A stretch of DNA of 39,185 bases, taken from positions 1-39,185 of the forward strand of contig DJPL01000019.1 in the NCBI GenBank assembly GCA_002437415.1, given 5' to 3'. The stretch comes from Ruminococcaceae bacterium UBA6413. Lineage in GTDB: Bacteria > Bacillota > Clostridia > Oscillospirales > Ruminococcaceae. The position numbers and the translations under genes are program-made. Shown one piece after another: positions 8,463 to 16,145 of the stretch (positions within the stretch are counted from its first letter, which is position 1; each line of letters starts with the position of its first letter). The notes below the pieces were generated by a model. It was given only the letters and a program-made list of their open reading frames with translations, was not told the origin of the DNA and did no database searches.

Positions 8463-8972
8463 TTATTCTGCTGATTCGGACTGCTTCTTTTCGATCTCGC
8501 TTACAGCGATAGCAAGCTTCTGGATAGGGGACTGAAGCATAAATACCAGCTGTGCAAGCAGTGTTTCCTTTGTAGGAAGCTTTGCGTATGCAACAACCTC
8601 GTCCTTGCTGATGCCCTTGCCGTCAACAAAGCCCTTCTTGATCGAGAATGAGCCGTTGCTTGCTTCTTCCTGCTTGAACAGGATCTTAGGTGCAGTTACG
8701 ATGTCGTCTTCTGAAAGTGCGAGAGCTGTTGTTCCTTCGAGAACGTCCTCGATACCCTCAACGCCTGCGATCTCAGCCGCACGCTTTAAAAGTGTGTTCT
8801 TAACTACAAAGTAGTCAACACCTGCCTCACGAAGTTCCTTTCTCAGAACTGTGTCGTCGGCAACTGTGATACCGCTGTAATCAACGAGTACACCGCAAGC
8901 GGACTTCTTGAGCTTTTCAGCGAGTTCAGCAACGTAATTCTGCTTTACCTGTAAAACTTTCTCACTAGGCAT
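8463..8972 (-). CDS. rplJ: 50S ribosomal protein L10
   Basis: This 169-residue protein is the base of the ribosomal stalk, binding 23S rRNA and L7/L12 dimers. Family segments are visible: KSACGVLVDYSGITVADDT near residues 24-42, LRKELREAGVDYFVVKNTLL near 44-63, and a C-terminal helix that binds L7/L12. The ATG is preceded by GAAAGGAGAAAAC. The gene is first in the operon with rplL and has a long leader with an attenuator. Confidence 0.97.
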   Translation of the reverse strand: MPSEKVLQVKQNYVAELAEKLKKSACGVLVDYSGITVADDTVLRKELREAGVDYFVVKNTLLKRAAEIAGVEGIEDVLEGTTALALSEDDIVTAPKILFKQEEASNGSFSIKKGFVDGKGISKDEVVAYAKLPTKETLLAQLVFMLQSPIQKLAIAVSEIEKKQSESAE

Positions 8973-8989
8973 ATTGTTTTCTCCTTTCG

Positions 8990-9140
8990 TGATTTACTGT
9001 TCGTAAAAAGGAAAAACATTTTAAAAAATGCCCTCCTCTGTAAGACAGAAAAGGGCAGAAAATTCAGTATTCTTCCCATTCCTCGGCAGGTGAGCAAAAG
9101 CTCTTTAGCGGAAAAACCGACCTGCTGTCTTTAGAACAGC
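8990..9140 (-). ncRNA. L10-type ribosomal protein leader
   Basis: The leader of about 150 nt between the promoter (-10 at 9152-9147) and rplJ is structured. CAGCAGGTCGG pairs with CCTGCCGAGG-type sequence further on, with a hairpin around GAGCTTTTGCTC, and it ends in an attenuator hairpin. This fits the L10 leader (Rfam L10_leader), to which free L10 or the L10-L12 complex binds to shut off its own operon. The assignment rests on position and architecture, not a covariance search. Confidence 0.65.
9023..9057 (-). terminator. Attenuator hairpin in the L10 leader
   Basis: On the minus strand TGCCCTTTTCTGT pairs with ACAGAGGAGGGCA (13 bp with two G-U pairs, CTT loop), followed by TTTTTT. It stands between the promoter and the gene, so it is a regulated terminator rather than a gene end. 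Confidence 0.85.
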
Positions 9141-9146
9141 GTGATT

Positions 9147-9175
9147 ATTATATCATATTGAATGCGGGTTGTCAA
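9147..9175 (-). promoter_or_regulatory. Promoter of rplJ-rplL
   Basis: A consensus TTGACA (9175-9170) and TATAAT (9152-9147) are separated by 17 nt on the minus strand, as expected for a highly expressed ribosomal operon. Confidence 0.92.
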
Positions 9176-9292
9176 GTGATTTCGTGAAGATTTTTGATCT
9201 GTGTGCTGTAGCGTAATATAAATTTTTAAAAAGGATATTTTATCCCCACCCCCTGCCCCCTCCCCGTGGGAGGGGGAGAATACAGGGGCTAT

Positions 9293-9373
9293 CGCCCCAA
9301 AGCAAGGACGCTTTGGTTGCTTGCCAAAAGTTTTGCACGATGCAAAACCAACAGAGCAAGCAATAAGCGACCC
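9293..9373 (-). repeat. 81-nt inverted repeat arm, left (twin-hairpin copy A)
   Basis: This is identical base for base to the reverse complement of 12281-12361. Read on the minus strand it has hairpin 1 (CTTGC, TCTGTT loop, GTTTTGCA/TGCAAAAC, GCAAG; 9360-9320) and hairpin 2 (CCAAAGC-GTCCTT-GCTTTGG; 9316-9297). C-rich palindromic sequence continues to 9243 with lower similarity to the right arm. The two arms flank the deacetylase, membrane protein and MATE genes. Confidence 0.9.
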
Positions 9374-9385
9374 TATTTACATTTT

Positions 9386-9439
9386 TTAATCCGTCAGCAC
9401 GTTTGTGTAAGTTTTTTGTGCTGATGTGCAACGCCGCAT
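9386..9439 (-). pseudogene. Duplicated, decayed 3' end of the deacetylase gene
   Basis: This 54-nt stretch resembles the last 18 codons of the deacetylase gene (9492-9546). It keeps TGCGGCGTT at one end and the ACAAACGTGCTGACGGATTAA-like tail, with several substitutions and one missing base that breaks the frame. Similarity does not extend upstream past the TGC codon. Only the tail was copied, or only the tail of a lost paralogue remains. Confidence 0.7.
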
Positions 9440-9491
9440 TGAGAGAAGGGGAGTGCAGGAGCTTACAGCCTTGTAACTCCATCTGCGTTTA

Positions 9492-10115
9492 TTAGTCCGT
9501 CAGCACGTTTGTATAAATTTTTCCGTGCTGAGGTGTAACGCCGCATTTTGCAAACAGATCGCTTACCGTCACAAATGTATAACCCTGCTTTTTAAGCTCC
9601 GGGATTATCGTGTCAAGCGCCTGTACTGTGCGGAAGTTTCCTTCCATGTCGTGCAGAAGTATCACCATACCGTTCTGAGCCTGCTCTATTATACGCTTAC
9701 TGCGCTCTTCCGCGGATATTTCGTCAAGCCAGTCCTCAGCGCCGTTGCCGCAGATAAAGGTCAGCGGTATATCGTCATACATACTGTCGCAGAGTGCAAT
9801 ATACGGCGGACGGAAGAACTTCGGAGCAATACCGCCCGTTATCTGCTTTATCTTTTCATTTGTATATTCTATTTCGGCTTTTATTTCCTCGCTTGACTGC
9901 TGAGGCATAGCGCAGTGAGTTCTGCTGTGGTTGCATATTTCACAGCCGTATTCAAAGCATTCGCGCGCTACTTTTGCGCTTTCCTCGTTTATGTTGTTGC
10001 CCACAAGGAAAAAGCTTGCGGGAACATTATGCTTTTTCAGCATTTCAAGAACCTGCGGAGTGGTGACGGTATTAGGACCGTCATCAAAAGTGAGAGCTAT
10101 GTATTTTGTATTCAT
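9492..10115 (-). CDS. Polysaccharide deacetylase (NodB/PgdA family)
   Basis: This 207-residue cytoplasm-type NodB-fold enzyme would remove N- or O-acetyl groups from a polysaccharide such as peptidoglycan. Motif 1 is TFDDGP (residues 9-14, catalytic base and metal Asp). Motif 2 is HSRTH (metal His pair, near 63-67). Motif 3 is RPPY (near 100). A late LLHDMEG supplies the catalytic His. There is no signal peptide or membrane anchor, unusual for PgdA-type enzymes, so it may act on an intracellular substrate or be exported another way. The ATG has AAAGGAG upstream. It lies 14 nt after the membrane-protein gene on the same strand. Confidence 0.9.
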   Translation of the reverse strand: MNTKYIALTFDDGPNTVTTPQVLEMLKKHNVPASFFLVGNNINEESAKVARECFEYGCEICNHSRTHCAMPQQSSEEIKAEIEYTNEKIKQITGGIAPKFFRPPYIALCDSMYDDIPLTFICGNGAEDWLDEISAEERSKRIIEQAQNGMVILLHDMEGNFRTVQALDTIIPELKKQGYTFVTVSDLFAKCGVTPQHGKIYTNVLTD

Positions 10116-10129
10116 CTGTTTTACTCCTT

Positions 10130-10762
10130 TTATTGTTTTTTAGGATAGATCACATTTACAAGGCGGAACAGTGACAATGAGAAAACAATATTTGTCACAC
10201 TGTTGCAGAAGTAATATCCCATAAAATTAGTCCCCTCGACCGAACCGTAAAATACGAAAACGCTTGAGAAGTATATAAGACCTGTTATAAGATAAACGAG
10301 CGGGCAGAGAAGAGCCGCCGTTCTTGACATTGCACCGCGCACGAGCTGTATCATAATGACAGCGTCAAGCAAAAGCAGTATATCCATTACAAGATAAACG
10401 GTGATGTTGTATTCTCCGCCTGAAACAAAGCCGTTTTCCGCTATGAACGAAAGATCGTACACAAGACTGGGCGCTACTCCTATAATGCACATAAGCGGGA
10501 TAAGGCGGAACATTTTTTGTGAGCCTCTGTAATAGTAAACTGCCGCCGATATCGAAAACCATATATACATTATCAGTGTTGTCGGGATCGATATCGTATA
10601 TGCGGCGCAACTGATACATCCTGCCGAGATTATGTGCGGTATATAGTCTATGATCTCAAATACGCCCTGTACTGCCACAAGAAGCGAAAGCACCAGGAGA
10701 GCTGCGGCGTGGGCTAGCAGAAGAGCGTCGTTCTTTTCAGAGTATGTTTTATTGCTCAGCAT
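10130..10762 (-). CDS. Six- to seven-helix membrane protein, unknown function
   Basis: This 210-residue protein has about six or seven hydrophobic helices, beginning near residue 15 (AHAAALLVLSLLVAV) and ending NIVFSLSLFRLVNVIYPKKQ. I recognise no catalytic motif. I chose ATG 10762, nine codons inside the longest frame, because GGAGGGCAAAT precedes it. It then overlaps the MATE gene end by 14 nt, which implies translational coupling. It lies between the MATE exporter and the deacetylase in a three-gene operon. Confidence 0.75.
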   Translation of the reverse strand: MLSNKTYSEKNDALLLAHAAALLVLSLLVAVQGVFEIIDYIPHIISAGCISCAAYTISIPTTLIMYIWFSISAAVYYYRGSQKMFRLIPLMCIIGVAPSLVYDLSFIAENGFVSGGEYNITVYLVMDILLLLDAVIMIQLVRGAMSRTAALLCPLVYLITGLIYFSSVFVFYGSVEGTNFMGYYFCNSVTNIVFSLSLFRLVNVIYPKKQ

Positions 10763-12137
10763 ATTTGCCCTCCGATGTTGCGGTTTCATTTATATCAACA
10801 AGGCACTTTTTACGCCATTTGCCGCCTTTGTATCTGACAAGGCACATTACGGCTGTCAGCACCCAGGTAAGACAGGTGGTAGTCCATACCGCCCACATTC
10901 CGACACCGGGTATATTTACAAGTATTGCCGCAAAGCCTATTCTTCCTATTACTTCCGCAAGACCGTTCAGAAATGCAAAGCCGACATCGCCGGCACCGTT
11001 CAGCAGTCCTCTTGTAGTATGGATAAATCCGAGCGGAACATAGAAGCACGCCGACAACAGGAGTGCCTTTGCGCCTATTTCAATAACCTGCTGTTCTTCA
11101 ACGAAGAAGCCGACTATGTAATTACTCGTAAGAGCAAAAATGCCGAGCATTGCAAGTCCGAATGCGGTTGAGATCAGCATTGAGCGGTGATAACCCCTGA
11201 CTACACGTTCGGGTTTTGCCGCACCGACATTCTGCCCCGCAAAGGTCGAGAGTGCAGTGCCGAGCGAGTTGAACGGCTGCTGTATCAGCTGTTCGACTCG
11301 CATTGTTGCGGTGTATGCCGCAACTACTATATCACCGAATGAGTTGGCGGTTTTCTGAAGCGAGATCATCGATACGGAAACGAGCGCATTCTGAAGCGCT
11401 ATAGGCGTACCTGTCTTCATACAGCGCATAAAATGCTCCTTGCGCAGTTTAAGGTGCTCTTTTTGCATACGGAAATATTCGTTTTTCTTTACAGCAAACA
11501 GTATACTTCCGACCGCCGAAATACCCTGGGCGATAACGGTTGCAAGCGCCGCACCGACAACGCCCATGCCGAACACCATTACAAAAAGCAGGTCAAGTCC
11601 GACATTAAGTACGCTTGCGACTATCAGAAAGTACAGCGGCGTTTTAGAATCACCGAGCGCGCGCAGTACCGAGTTTATCCAGTTGTAGCCCGCAACAGCT
11701 ATAGTTCCCGCGCAGGCGGTGCGCATATAGTCGGTGGCATTCGCGAGGATATTCTGCGGCGTATCAAGAAGCTGTAAAAGCAGATGCGCCGCCGCGACCG
11801 AGATAAGTGTAAGTCCCAGTCCGACAAAGCCCAGAGCGTATGCGGAGTTTGCGATAAATCGCTTAACATCGTCATGCTTTCCCGCTCCGAAGCTCTGCGC
11901 TATCAGTATTCCCGCGCCTGCGGAAAGACCGTTGCACAGGGTATAGAACAGGAACGTTATTGAACCGGTAGCTCCGACTGCCGCCAGAGCCTCGTGACCG
12001 AGATAACGTCCGACTATCACCGAGTCTACTATGTTATAAAACTGCTGGAACAGGTTTCCCGCAAGAAGCGGAAGTGTGAACAGAAGTATATGCCTGAGCT
12101 CACTTCCCTGCGTCATATTTCTTACATATTTATTCAT
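10749..12137 (-). CDS. MATE family efflux transporter
   Basis: This 462-residue MATE-family (MatE) multidrug or metabolite antiporter has 12 predicted helices in two repeats. The N-terminal repeat starts LLFTLPLLAGNLFQQFYNIV with the typical DSVIVGRYLG; the second starts near MKTGTPIALQNALVSVSMIS. It exports compounds using an ion gradient; the substrate is not predictable. I chose ATG 12137 (MNKYVRNMTQG), which fits the family N-terminus better than the upstream start at 12176. The ribosome binding site is weak (AAGAAACGG). It is the first gene of a module of three. Confidence 0.93.
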   Translation of the reverse strand: MNKYVRNMTQGSELRHILLFTLPLLAGNLFQQFYNIVDSVIVGRYLGHEALAAVGATGSITFLFYTLCNGLSAGAGILIAQSFGAGKHDDVKRFIANSAYALGFVGLGLTLISVAAAHLLLQLLDTPQNILANATDYMRTACAGTIAVAGYNWINSVLRALGDSKTPLYFLIVASVLNVGLDLLFVMVFGMGVVGAALATVIAQGISAVGSILFAVKKNEYFRMQKEHLKLRKEHFMRCMKTGTPIALQNALVSVSMISLQKTANSFGDIVVAAYTATMRVEQLIQQPFNSLGTALSTFAGQNVGAAKPERVVRGYHRSMLISTAFGLAMLGIFALTSNYIVGFFVEEQQVIEIGAKALLLSACFYVPLGFIHTTRGLLNGAGDVGFAFLNGLAEVIGRIGFAAILVNIPGVGMWAVWTTTCLTWVLTAVMCLVRYKGGKWRKKCLVDINETATSEGKYAEQ

Positions 12138-12187
12138 ATATATTGTACCGTTTCTTTTTATTCGAGCAAAGCCCACAGATACAAAAA

Positions 12188-12216
12188 TTATAATCCTTTT
12201 TTATAGCGCTGTCAAT
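12188..12216 (-). promoter_or_regulatory. Promoter of the MATE-membrane protein-deacetylase operon
   Basis: TTGACA (12216-12211) and TATAAT (12193-12188) are separated by 17 nt on the minus strand, about 50 nt before the MATE start. It lies inside the pair of inverted repeats. Confidence 0.92.
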
Positions 12217-12280
12217 AACAGATCGCGCCCGAACGGATATAGCTATTTCGGTCTGTCGGATAATTTTTAAATATAAAATG

Positions 12281-12361
12281 GGGTCGCTTATTGCTTGCTC
12301 TGTTGGTTTTGCATCGTGCAAAACTTTTGGCAAGCAACCAAAGCGTCCTTGCTTTGGGGCG
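12281..12361 (+). repeat. 81-nt inverted repeat arm, right (twin-hairpin copy B)
   Basis: This is the exact inverted copy of 9293-9373. Hairpin 1 is at 12294-12334 and hairpin 2 (CCAAAGC-GTCCTT-GCTTTGG) at 12338-12357. It is followed by G/C-rich palindromes and then by copy D in the opposite direction. Confidence 0.9.
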
Positions 12362-12403
12362 AAGCCCCCATATTTCCCCTCCTACGGGAAGGGGTTTGGG
12401 GTT

Positions 12404-12468
12404 TCGGCAAGGATGCCGATATAGAACGCCCAAAGGCTTTGCAAGGACGCAAAGCCCACAAAGCGTTC
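12404..12468 (-). repeat. Twin-hairpin repeat, copy D
   Basis: On the minus strand hairpin 1 is GAACGC, internal loop TTTGTG/TTTGG, inner stem GGCTTTGC/GCAAAGCC with GTCCTT loop, then GCGTTC (12468-12424). Hairpin 2 is TCGGC-ATCCTT-GCCGA (12419-12404). Copies B and D face each other. The rest of 12469-12615 has no gene, only a hairpin with CTTGTTGT/ACAACAAG arms near 12563-12609. Confidence 0.75.
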
Positions 12469-12615
12469 TTAAAGGGATAGAGAATTTGCTCTTTTTTATA
12501 AAAACAGACTTTTTCTGCAAACAGATTTATTTGTAACTATGCACAAATGCAAAGCCCCACCGCTTGTTGTATTGACGAAATTTGAGTGTCGTTTTGCGAC
12601 ACAACAAGATGAATA

Positions 12616-12644
12616 TTGACAAACGGCGGCGGATATGACATAAT
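12616..12644 (+). promoter_or_regulatory. Promoter of the GH25 gene
   Basis: TTGACA (12616-12621) and CATAAT (12639-12644) are separated by 17 nt, about 65 nt upstream of the lysozyme start. Confidence 0.8.
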
Positions 12645-12710
12645 TATCTTGGATAAGTGTCCGGCTCTATCATGATATACGTCAAACCGGATTACCGAAA
12701 GGAAAAGCAA

Positions 12711-14051
12711 ATGAAGATCAAAAAGAGAATAATTGCCGCCGTTTTATCGGCGATATTTATATTCTGTTCCGTATCACTGCCTGTAGCGGCGGCAGCAGAC
12801 CCTTATTCGTGGGACGGCACGAGCGCACCGGTATCGGGAAGAACTTATTACATAAAAAGCAGTATAACCCTCAGCGGCAACATAAATATACCTCAAGATA
12901 CCGTTATGGTGGTGCTTGCGGGCTCATCAGTCACCGTACCTTATGGTAAAACCCTTGACGTGTCGGGAAATCTCGTTGTAGATAACGGCGCATCACTCAT
13001 AACAATGGGCACGCTCAAGACAGAAAGCGGCTCACAGCTCAGTGTTGACGGCACTCTCTCTTCGGGCGGAAAATCGACTATGACAACATCGGGAACGGTT
13101 CTCCTTTCCGAAACCGCACAGACCGCTTTCACAGGAAGCGTCAGCGTCAATTCGTCATTCACATCATACGGCGAGCTCAGCCTGTCAGGTAAAACGACAT
13201 TCGGCGGCACTTCGTATATTGACGGTAAATTTGAGATAATGAGCGGCTGTGAAACGGTAAACAAGGGCAGTATGACGCTCGGAGCAGACTGTTCATACAA
13301 GCTTGGCGGTATGTTCACCAACAGCGGCAGCGGTAGCTGTACGGATAACCGCAGAGCGACAGACACCTCCGCAATGTCGGTAGAAACGATATCGCTGTAT
13401 ACGACAGATGCACTTACAGGAATTGATGTTTCGTGGGCGCAGGGCGACAGTATAGACTGGGCAAAGGTTAAGAAGTCGGGAATAGACTTCGCAATGATTC
13501 GTTCAAGCCGCGGAAGAATAAGTGATGAATATCCTATGACCAGCGATACATATTTCCACGAAAACATGAAGGGCGCTATGCAGAATAATATTCCTGTCGG
13601 AGTATATCACTACTGTTATGCGGAAACGGTACAGGAGGCAAGGGACGAAGCAAAGTTTGTTCTCAGCCTTATACGCGGTTATGATGTAAGTTATCCGGTA
13701 GTATTTGACATAGAAGACCAGTGGTACATAAAAAACGGCTATTCAAAACAGACGCTGACCTCAATGACAGAGGCATTCTGCGAGGAAATAGCAAATGCGG
13801 GGTATATACCGGTGGTATACTCCTATGCGTCGTTCTTAAACAGCTATCTTGATATGTCGGCACTTTCAAAATATCCAGTATGGGTAGCTCACGTTGACAC
13901 CGACAAGCCCGCATACAGCGGAACATATTTCCTGTGGCAGTATTCGTGGGAGGGCAGTATCAGCGGCATTGACGGCGATGTTGATATGGATCACTGCTAT
14001 GTTGATTTCGCCGAGTACACAAAGAGGTTCGGACTTAACGGACAGAAGTAA
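12711..14051 (+). CDS. Secreted GH25 lysozyme with N-terminal beta-repeat region
   Basis: This 446-residue protein has a Sec signal peptide (residues 1-28, ending VAAAADP). About 170 residues of Gly/Ser/Thr-rich short repeats follow (GNLVVDNGASL, GTLKTESGSQL, GTLSSGG and so on), resembling a beta-solenoid. The C-terminal glycoside hydrolase 25 domain runs from GIDVSWAQG to the end and includes the catalytic DIE of VVFDIEDQWY and the closing WQYSWEGSISGIDGDVDMD. GH25 enzymes cut the beta-1,4 bond of peptidoglycan. I chose ATG 12711, after GAAAGGAAAAGC, over the longer frame at 12657, because it begins the signal peptide. There is no wall-binding or sortase motif, so the repeats may bind the surface. 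Confidence 0.92.
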   Translation: MKIKKRIIAAVLSAIFIFCSVSLPVAAAADPYSWDGTSAPVSGRTYYIKSSITLSGNINIPQDTVMVVLAGSSVTVPYGKTLDVSGNLVVDNGASLITMGTLKTESGSQLSVDGTLSSGGKSTMTTSGTVLLSETAQTAFTGSVSVNSSFTSYGELSLSGKTTFGGTSYIDGKFEIMSGCETVNKGSMTLGADCSYKLGGMFTNSGSGSCTDNRRATDTSAMSVETISLYTTDALTGIDVSWAQGDSIDWAKVKKSGIDFAMIRSSRGRISDEYPMTSDTYFHENMKGAMQNNIPVGVYHYCYAETVQEARDEAKFVLSLIRGYDVSYPVVFDIEDQWYIKNGYSKQTLTSMTEAFCEEIANAGYIPVVYSYASFLNSYLDMSALSKYPVWVAHVDTDKPAYSGTYFLWQYSWEGSISGIDGDVDMDHCYVDFAEYTKRFGLNGQK

Positions 14052-14079
14052 TATACAACCTCAATATCTTCGAGAAATC

Positions 14080-14380
14080 ACAAAGAAAGGAGGTGCTCGG
14101 AATGTAGAGACTTGTAAAACACAACGGTTCTTAAAGCTGTTGTGAAGGCTGTTCTCGAAGCGGCAAAGGCGGCTTGCGGCGCAACTCCCTTTCGGGAGTG
14201 CTATCAGCCAAAAGGTTCGAAAACTCTCCAAGAAGATAACAAGAAGTAATCATTTTTCAAGAACGAGAGATTCCACTGTCTGTTCATCGGGAGAACAGAC
14301 AAGGTAGTGAACAATTCGAATAAAAACGATATCACTTGCTTAAATAGCGGAGATCTGTTCTCCGCCAACACTAAAGGAGG
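14080..14380 (+). other. Gene-free stretch with a strong ribosome binding site and coding-like remnants
   Basis: A near-perfect Shine-Dalgarno, AAAGGAGGTG (14086-14095), is placed 6 nt before ATG 14102, but the next codon is TAG. A different frame reads AVVKAVLEAAKAACGATPF downstream without a usable start. Hairpins include ACTCCC/GGGAGT and GTCTGTTC/GAACAGAC. This looks like a small gene broken by mutation, or a start-stop leader. I cannot assign a function. Confidence 0.4.
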
Positions 14381-14387
14381 AAATCCA

Positions 14388-15088
14388 ATGACAAACAAAA
14401 AATTAATTTTTAGCAAGAGAAAATTTCTTGCGACTGCTTTGGCGGCTATCGTAGCAATATCTATTTCAATAACGGCAAGTGCGATTGGTGTGGAATCGAC
14501 TGCTGAAAACTCTGCCCAGACGAGTATAGGAGAGGTTAAGGAAACCGTTTGGGTAGGGGCTATGAATGTTGGGAAGAAAACGGCAACTACTACACTATGA
14601 TTGATAGTGAGGTGGTTCTGGTTATCGATTGTACCGATATGAGCAAATTGTCCAAATGCGTTTCTGTTACCGAGAATAGCATTGGTTCGTCGACTGCAAT
14701 GTATGCGGGAGTTCGGTATGAAGAAAACCTCTCTGACGGTCACGAATATGCGGGACGCATTGATATAAGCAATGGGGATTGCTCAACGCCTATATTCTAC
14801 GCGAGTAGCAAATCTCAGTATAGACACTTTTTGTTCAAGACGGGCTTTGTGCTCCCTGAAAAATACTCTATCACGGTTTGGGTGGATTATGCTGATGATT
14901 TAGGGTACGGAATGACCGGCTGGAATACTCGTTCGTACGATATTACCTTCCATGCTCTTTATCAAAGTCATCAATCCTTTGTTCTTGCTTATAGTAATGA
15001 TTTTGGTTGGATATGCAAATTTGTATTTCACAAAGAGGGAAGTGATGGGGATAGCCGGTTTAACTACTGGGTGAGCCCTGAAAATTGA
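14388..15088 (+). pseudogene. Secreted protein of unknown function, interrupted by a frameshift
   Basis: The first part (14388-14600, 70 residues) starts at ATG after AAAGGAGGAAATCC and has a clear signal peptide (FLATALAAIVAISISITASA). Its frame ends at TGA 14598. A second open frame (14549-15088) continues without its own ribosome binding site (GYECWEENGNYYTMIDSEVV and so on) and ends at TGA 15088. The two join if one base is missing from the sequence around 14550-14580, near GGTAGGGGC. The intact product would be about 230 residues, extracellular. No domain was recognised. Codon use is more AT-rich than neighbouring genes. A sequencing error cannot be excluded. Confidence 0.6.
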
Positions 15089-15107
15089 GTGTAAAGGAGG
15101 AAACACC

Positions 15108-15569
15108 ATGACACGAACAAAAAAAATTCTTATGATTATCGGCGCAAGCTTACTGACGCTTCTTGTAATTTCAAACACGTTTTTTATTTACTTGCTTGTT
15201 ACTACATATCGTAACGACAAAAATGCGACCGACCCGTTCTATGAATGGAACGAAAAACGCCAAATACTGCTTAGGTATAACCCGGATAGTCTTGTTGATT
15301 CCGAGCAACAAAGTATGCTTGTACTGGAAGCGCTTAAGGATGACCCGAGCATACTTTGCGATGAACCGATAATATTTATCGCAAATCCCGATTTAAAACC
15401 TCTTGTAGCAAAAATTTTAGAAGAGGAGCCTTCCATTTTGGAAAATAATCCGCTTACGCTTTACAAATATCCCGAGCTTATTGAATTAAATCCTAAGCTT
15501 AAGCCGATACTTGACGATATTCTCGAGCGAACCGATAATCCTTACATTACATCGCTGTTTACGCAATAA
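15108..15569 (+). CDS. Membrane-anchored small protein, unknown function
   Basis: This 153-residue protein has one N-terminal membrane helix (residues 7-32) and then a charged extracellular or cytoplasmic helical part. An internal repeat is visible: DPSILCDEP then NPDLKPLVAKIL, and again EPSILENNP then NPKLKPILDDIL. The ATG follows AAAGGAGGAAACACC, 19 nt after the frameshifted gene, so they probably shared a transcript. No family was recognised. Confidence 0.75.
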   Translation: MTRTKKILMIIGASLLTLLVISNTFFIYLLVTTYRNDKNATDPFYEWNEKRQILLRYNPDSLVDSEQQSMLVLEALKDDPSILCDEPIIFIANPDLKPLVAKILEEEPSILENNPLTLYKYPELIELNPKLKPILDDILERTDNPYITSLFTQ

Positions 15570-15663
15570 TCGAAAAGTACTTTTGAATGGCAAGCCCTTG
15601 CTGTAACCTTTGGTATGAGTGGGGCTTTGCTCCGATTTTAATACTGTATCATAACAATAAAAG

Positions 15664-15693
15664 CGGCGGCTCGGTTTGATTACCGAGCCGCCG
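15664..15693. terminator. Bidirectional terminator between convergent genes
   Basis: CGGCGGCTCGG pairs with CCGAGCCGCCG (11 bp), with an A-rich left flank and TTTA on the right. It ends the lysozyme-side genes (+) and the small conserved gene (-). Confidence 0.85.
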
Positions 15694-15743
15694 TTTACTG
15701 CGTAATACGGGAGTTTTCAGGCTATTCTGTAATTGTGTTTATT

Positions 15744-15995
15744 TCAGATTTCAAAATAATCACCCGTATCTGTCTTGTCATTATAGTGCTTACGCACCTT
15801 GACGAGAACAGAACCGTCATTTTGTTCCGTTACTTCTGTAATCACATAGCGGGTATGAGCCTTTTCAAGTGCTGTTTTATACTTCTCAACTTCCTCGTGA
15901 TTATACTTCGTCTGTAACTCTTTTGAAAGTCCGCAATCTTCTTTCTGAGAGAATACAAGCGTTTGAAATATGCAAGCCGACTTAACACGTTTCAT
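15744..15995 (-). CDS. Small conserved protein of Clostridia
   Basis: This 83-residue protein begins MKRVKSACIFQTLVFSQKED and continues with a helical middle (VEKYKTALEKAHTRYVI) and a beta-rich end (NDGSVLVKVRKHYN). I chose ATG 15995 because AAGGGAGGTGTAACG precedes it; the longer frame to 16121 runs through the promoter. From memory, short proteins starting MKRVKSAC are common in gut Clostridia and of unknown function. There is no membrane segment. Confidence 0.8.
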   Translation of the reverse strand: MKRVKSACIFQTLVFSQKEDCGLSKELQTKYNHEEVEKYKTALEKAHTRYVITEVTEQNDGSVLVKVRKHYNDKTDTGDYFEI

Positions 15996-16092
15996 CGTTA
16001 CACCTCCCTTATTGCCGCAGTGGCTGTTATCGGAGAGATGATGAGCGTATTGCTGATAGCTATGCACTCTCACGGTACTTTCGTACATACTT

Positions 16093-16121
16093 ATTTTATC
16101 AGAAATCCGCAAATTTTTCAA
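16093..16121 (-). promoter_or_regulatory. Promoter of the small conserved gene
   Basis: TTGAAA (16121-16116) and TAAAAT (16098-16093) are separated by 17 nt on the minus strand, just after the MATE gene end. Confidence 0.7.
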
Positions 16122-16145
16122 AGGTGATTTTGCCGAATTTTCGCC

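Noticed and set aside
14549..14600. Programmed -1 ribosomal frameshift joining the two secreted-protein frames
   Set aside because: No heptamer of the required X-XXY-YYZ form lies in the correct frame in the overlap, and the A-rich run GAAGAAAAC does not re-pair properly after a -1 slip.
14204..14743. 179-residue open frame on the minus strand
   Set aside because: It lies antisense to the frameshifted secreted gene, which has a ribosome binding site and signal peptide; the minus frame has neither.
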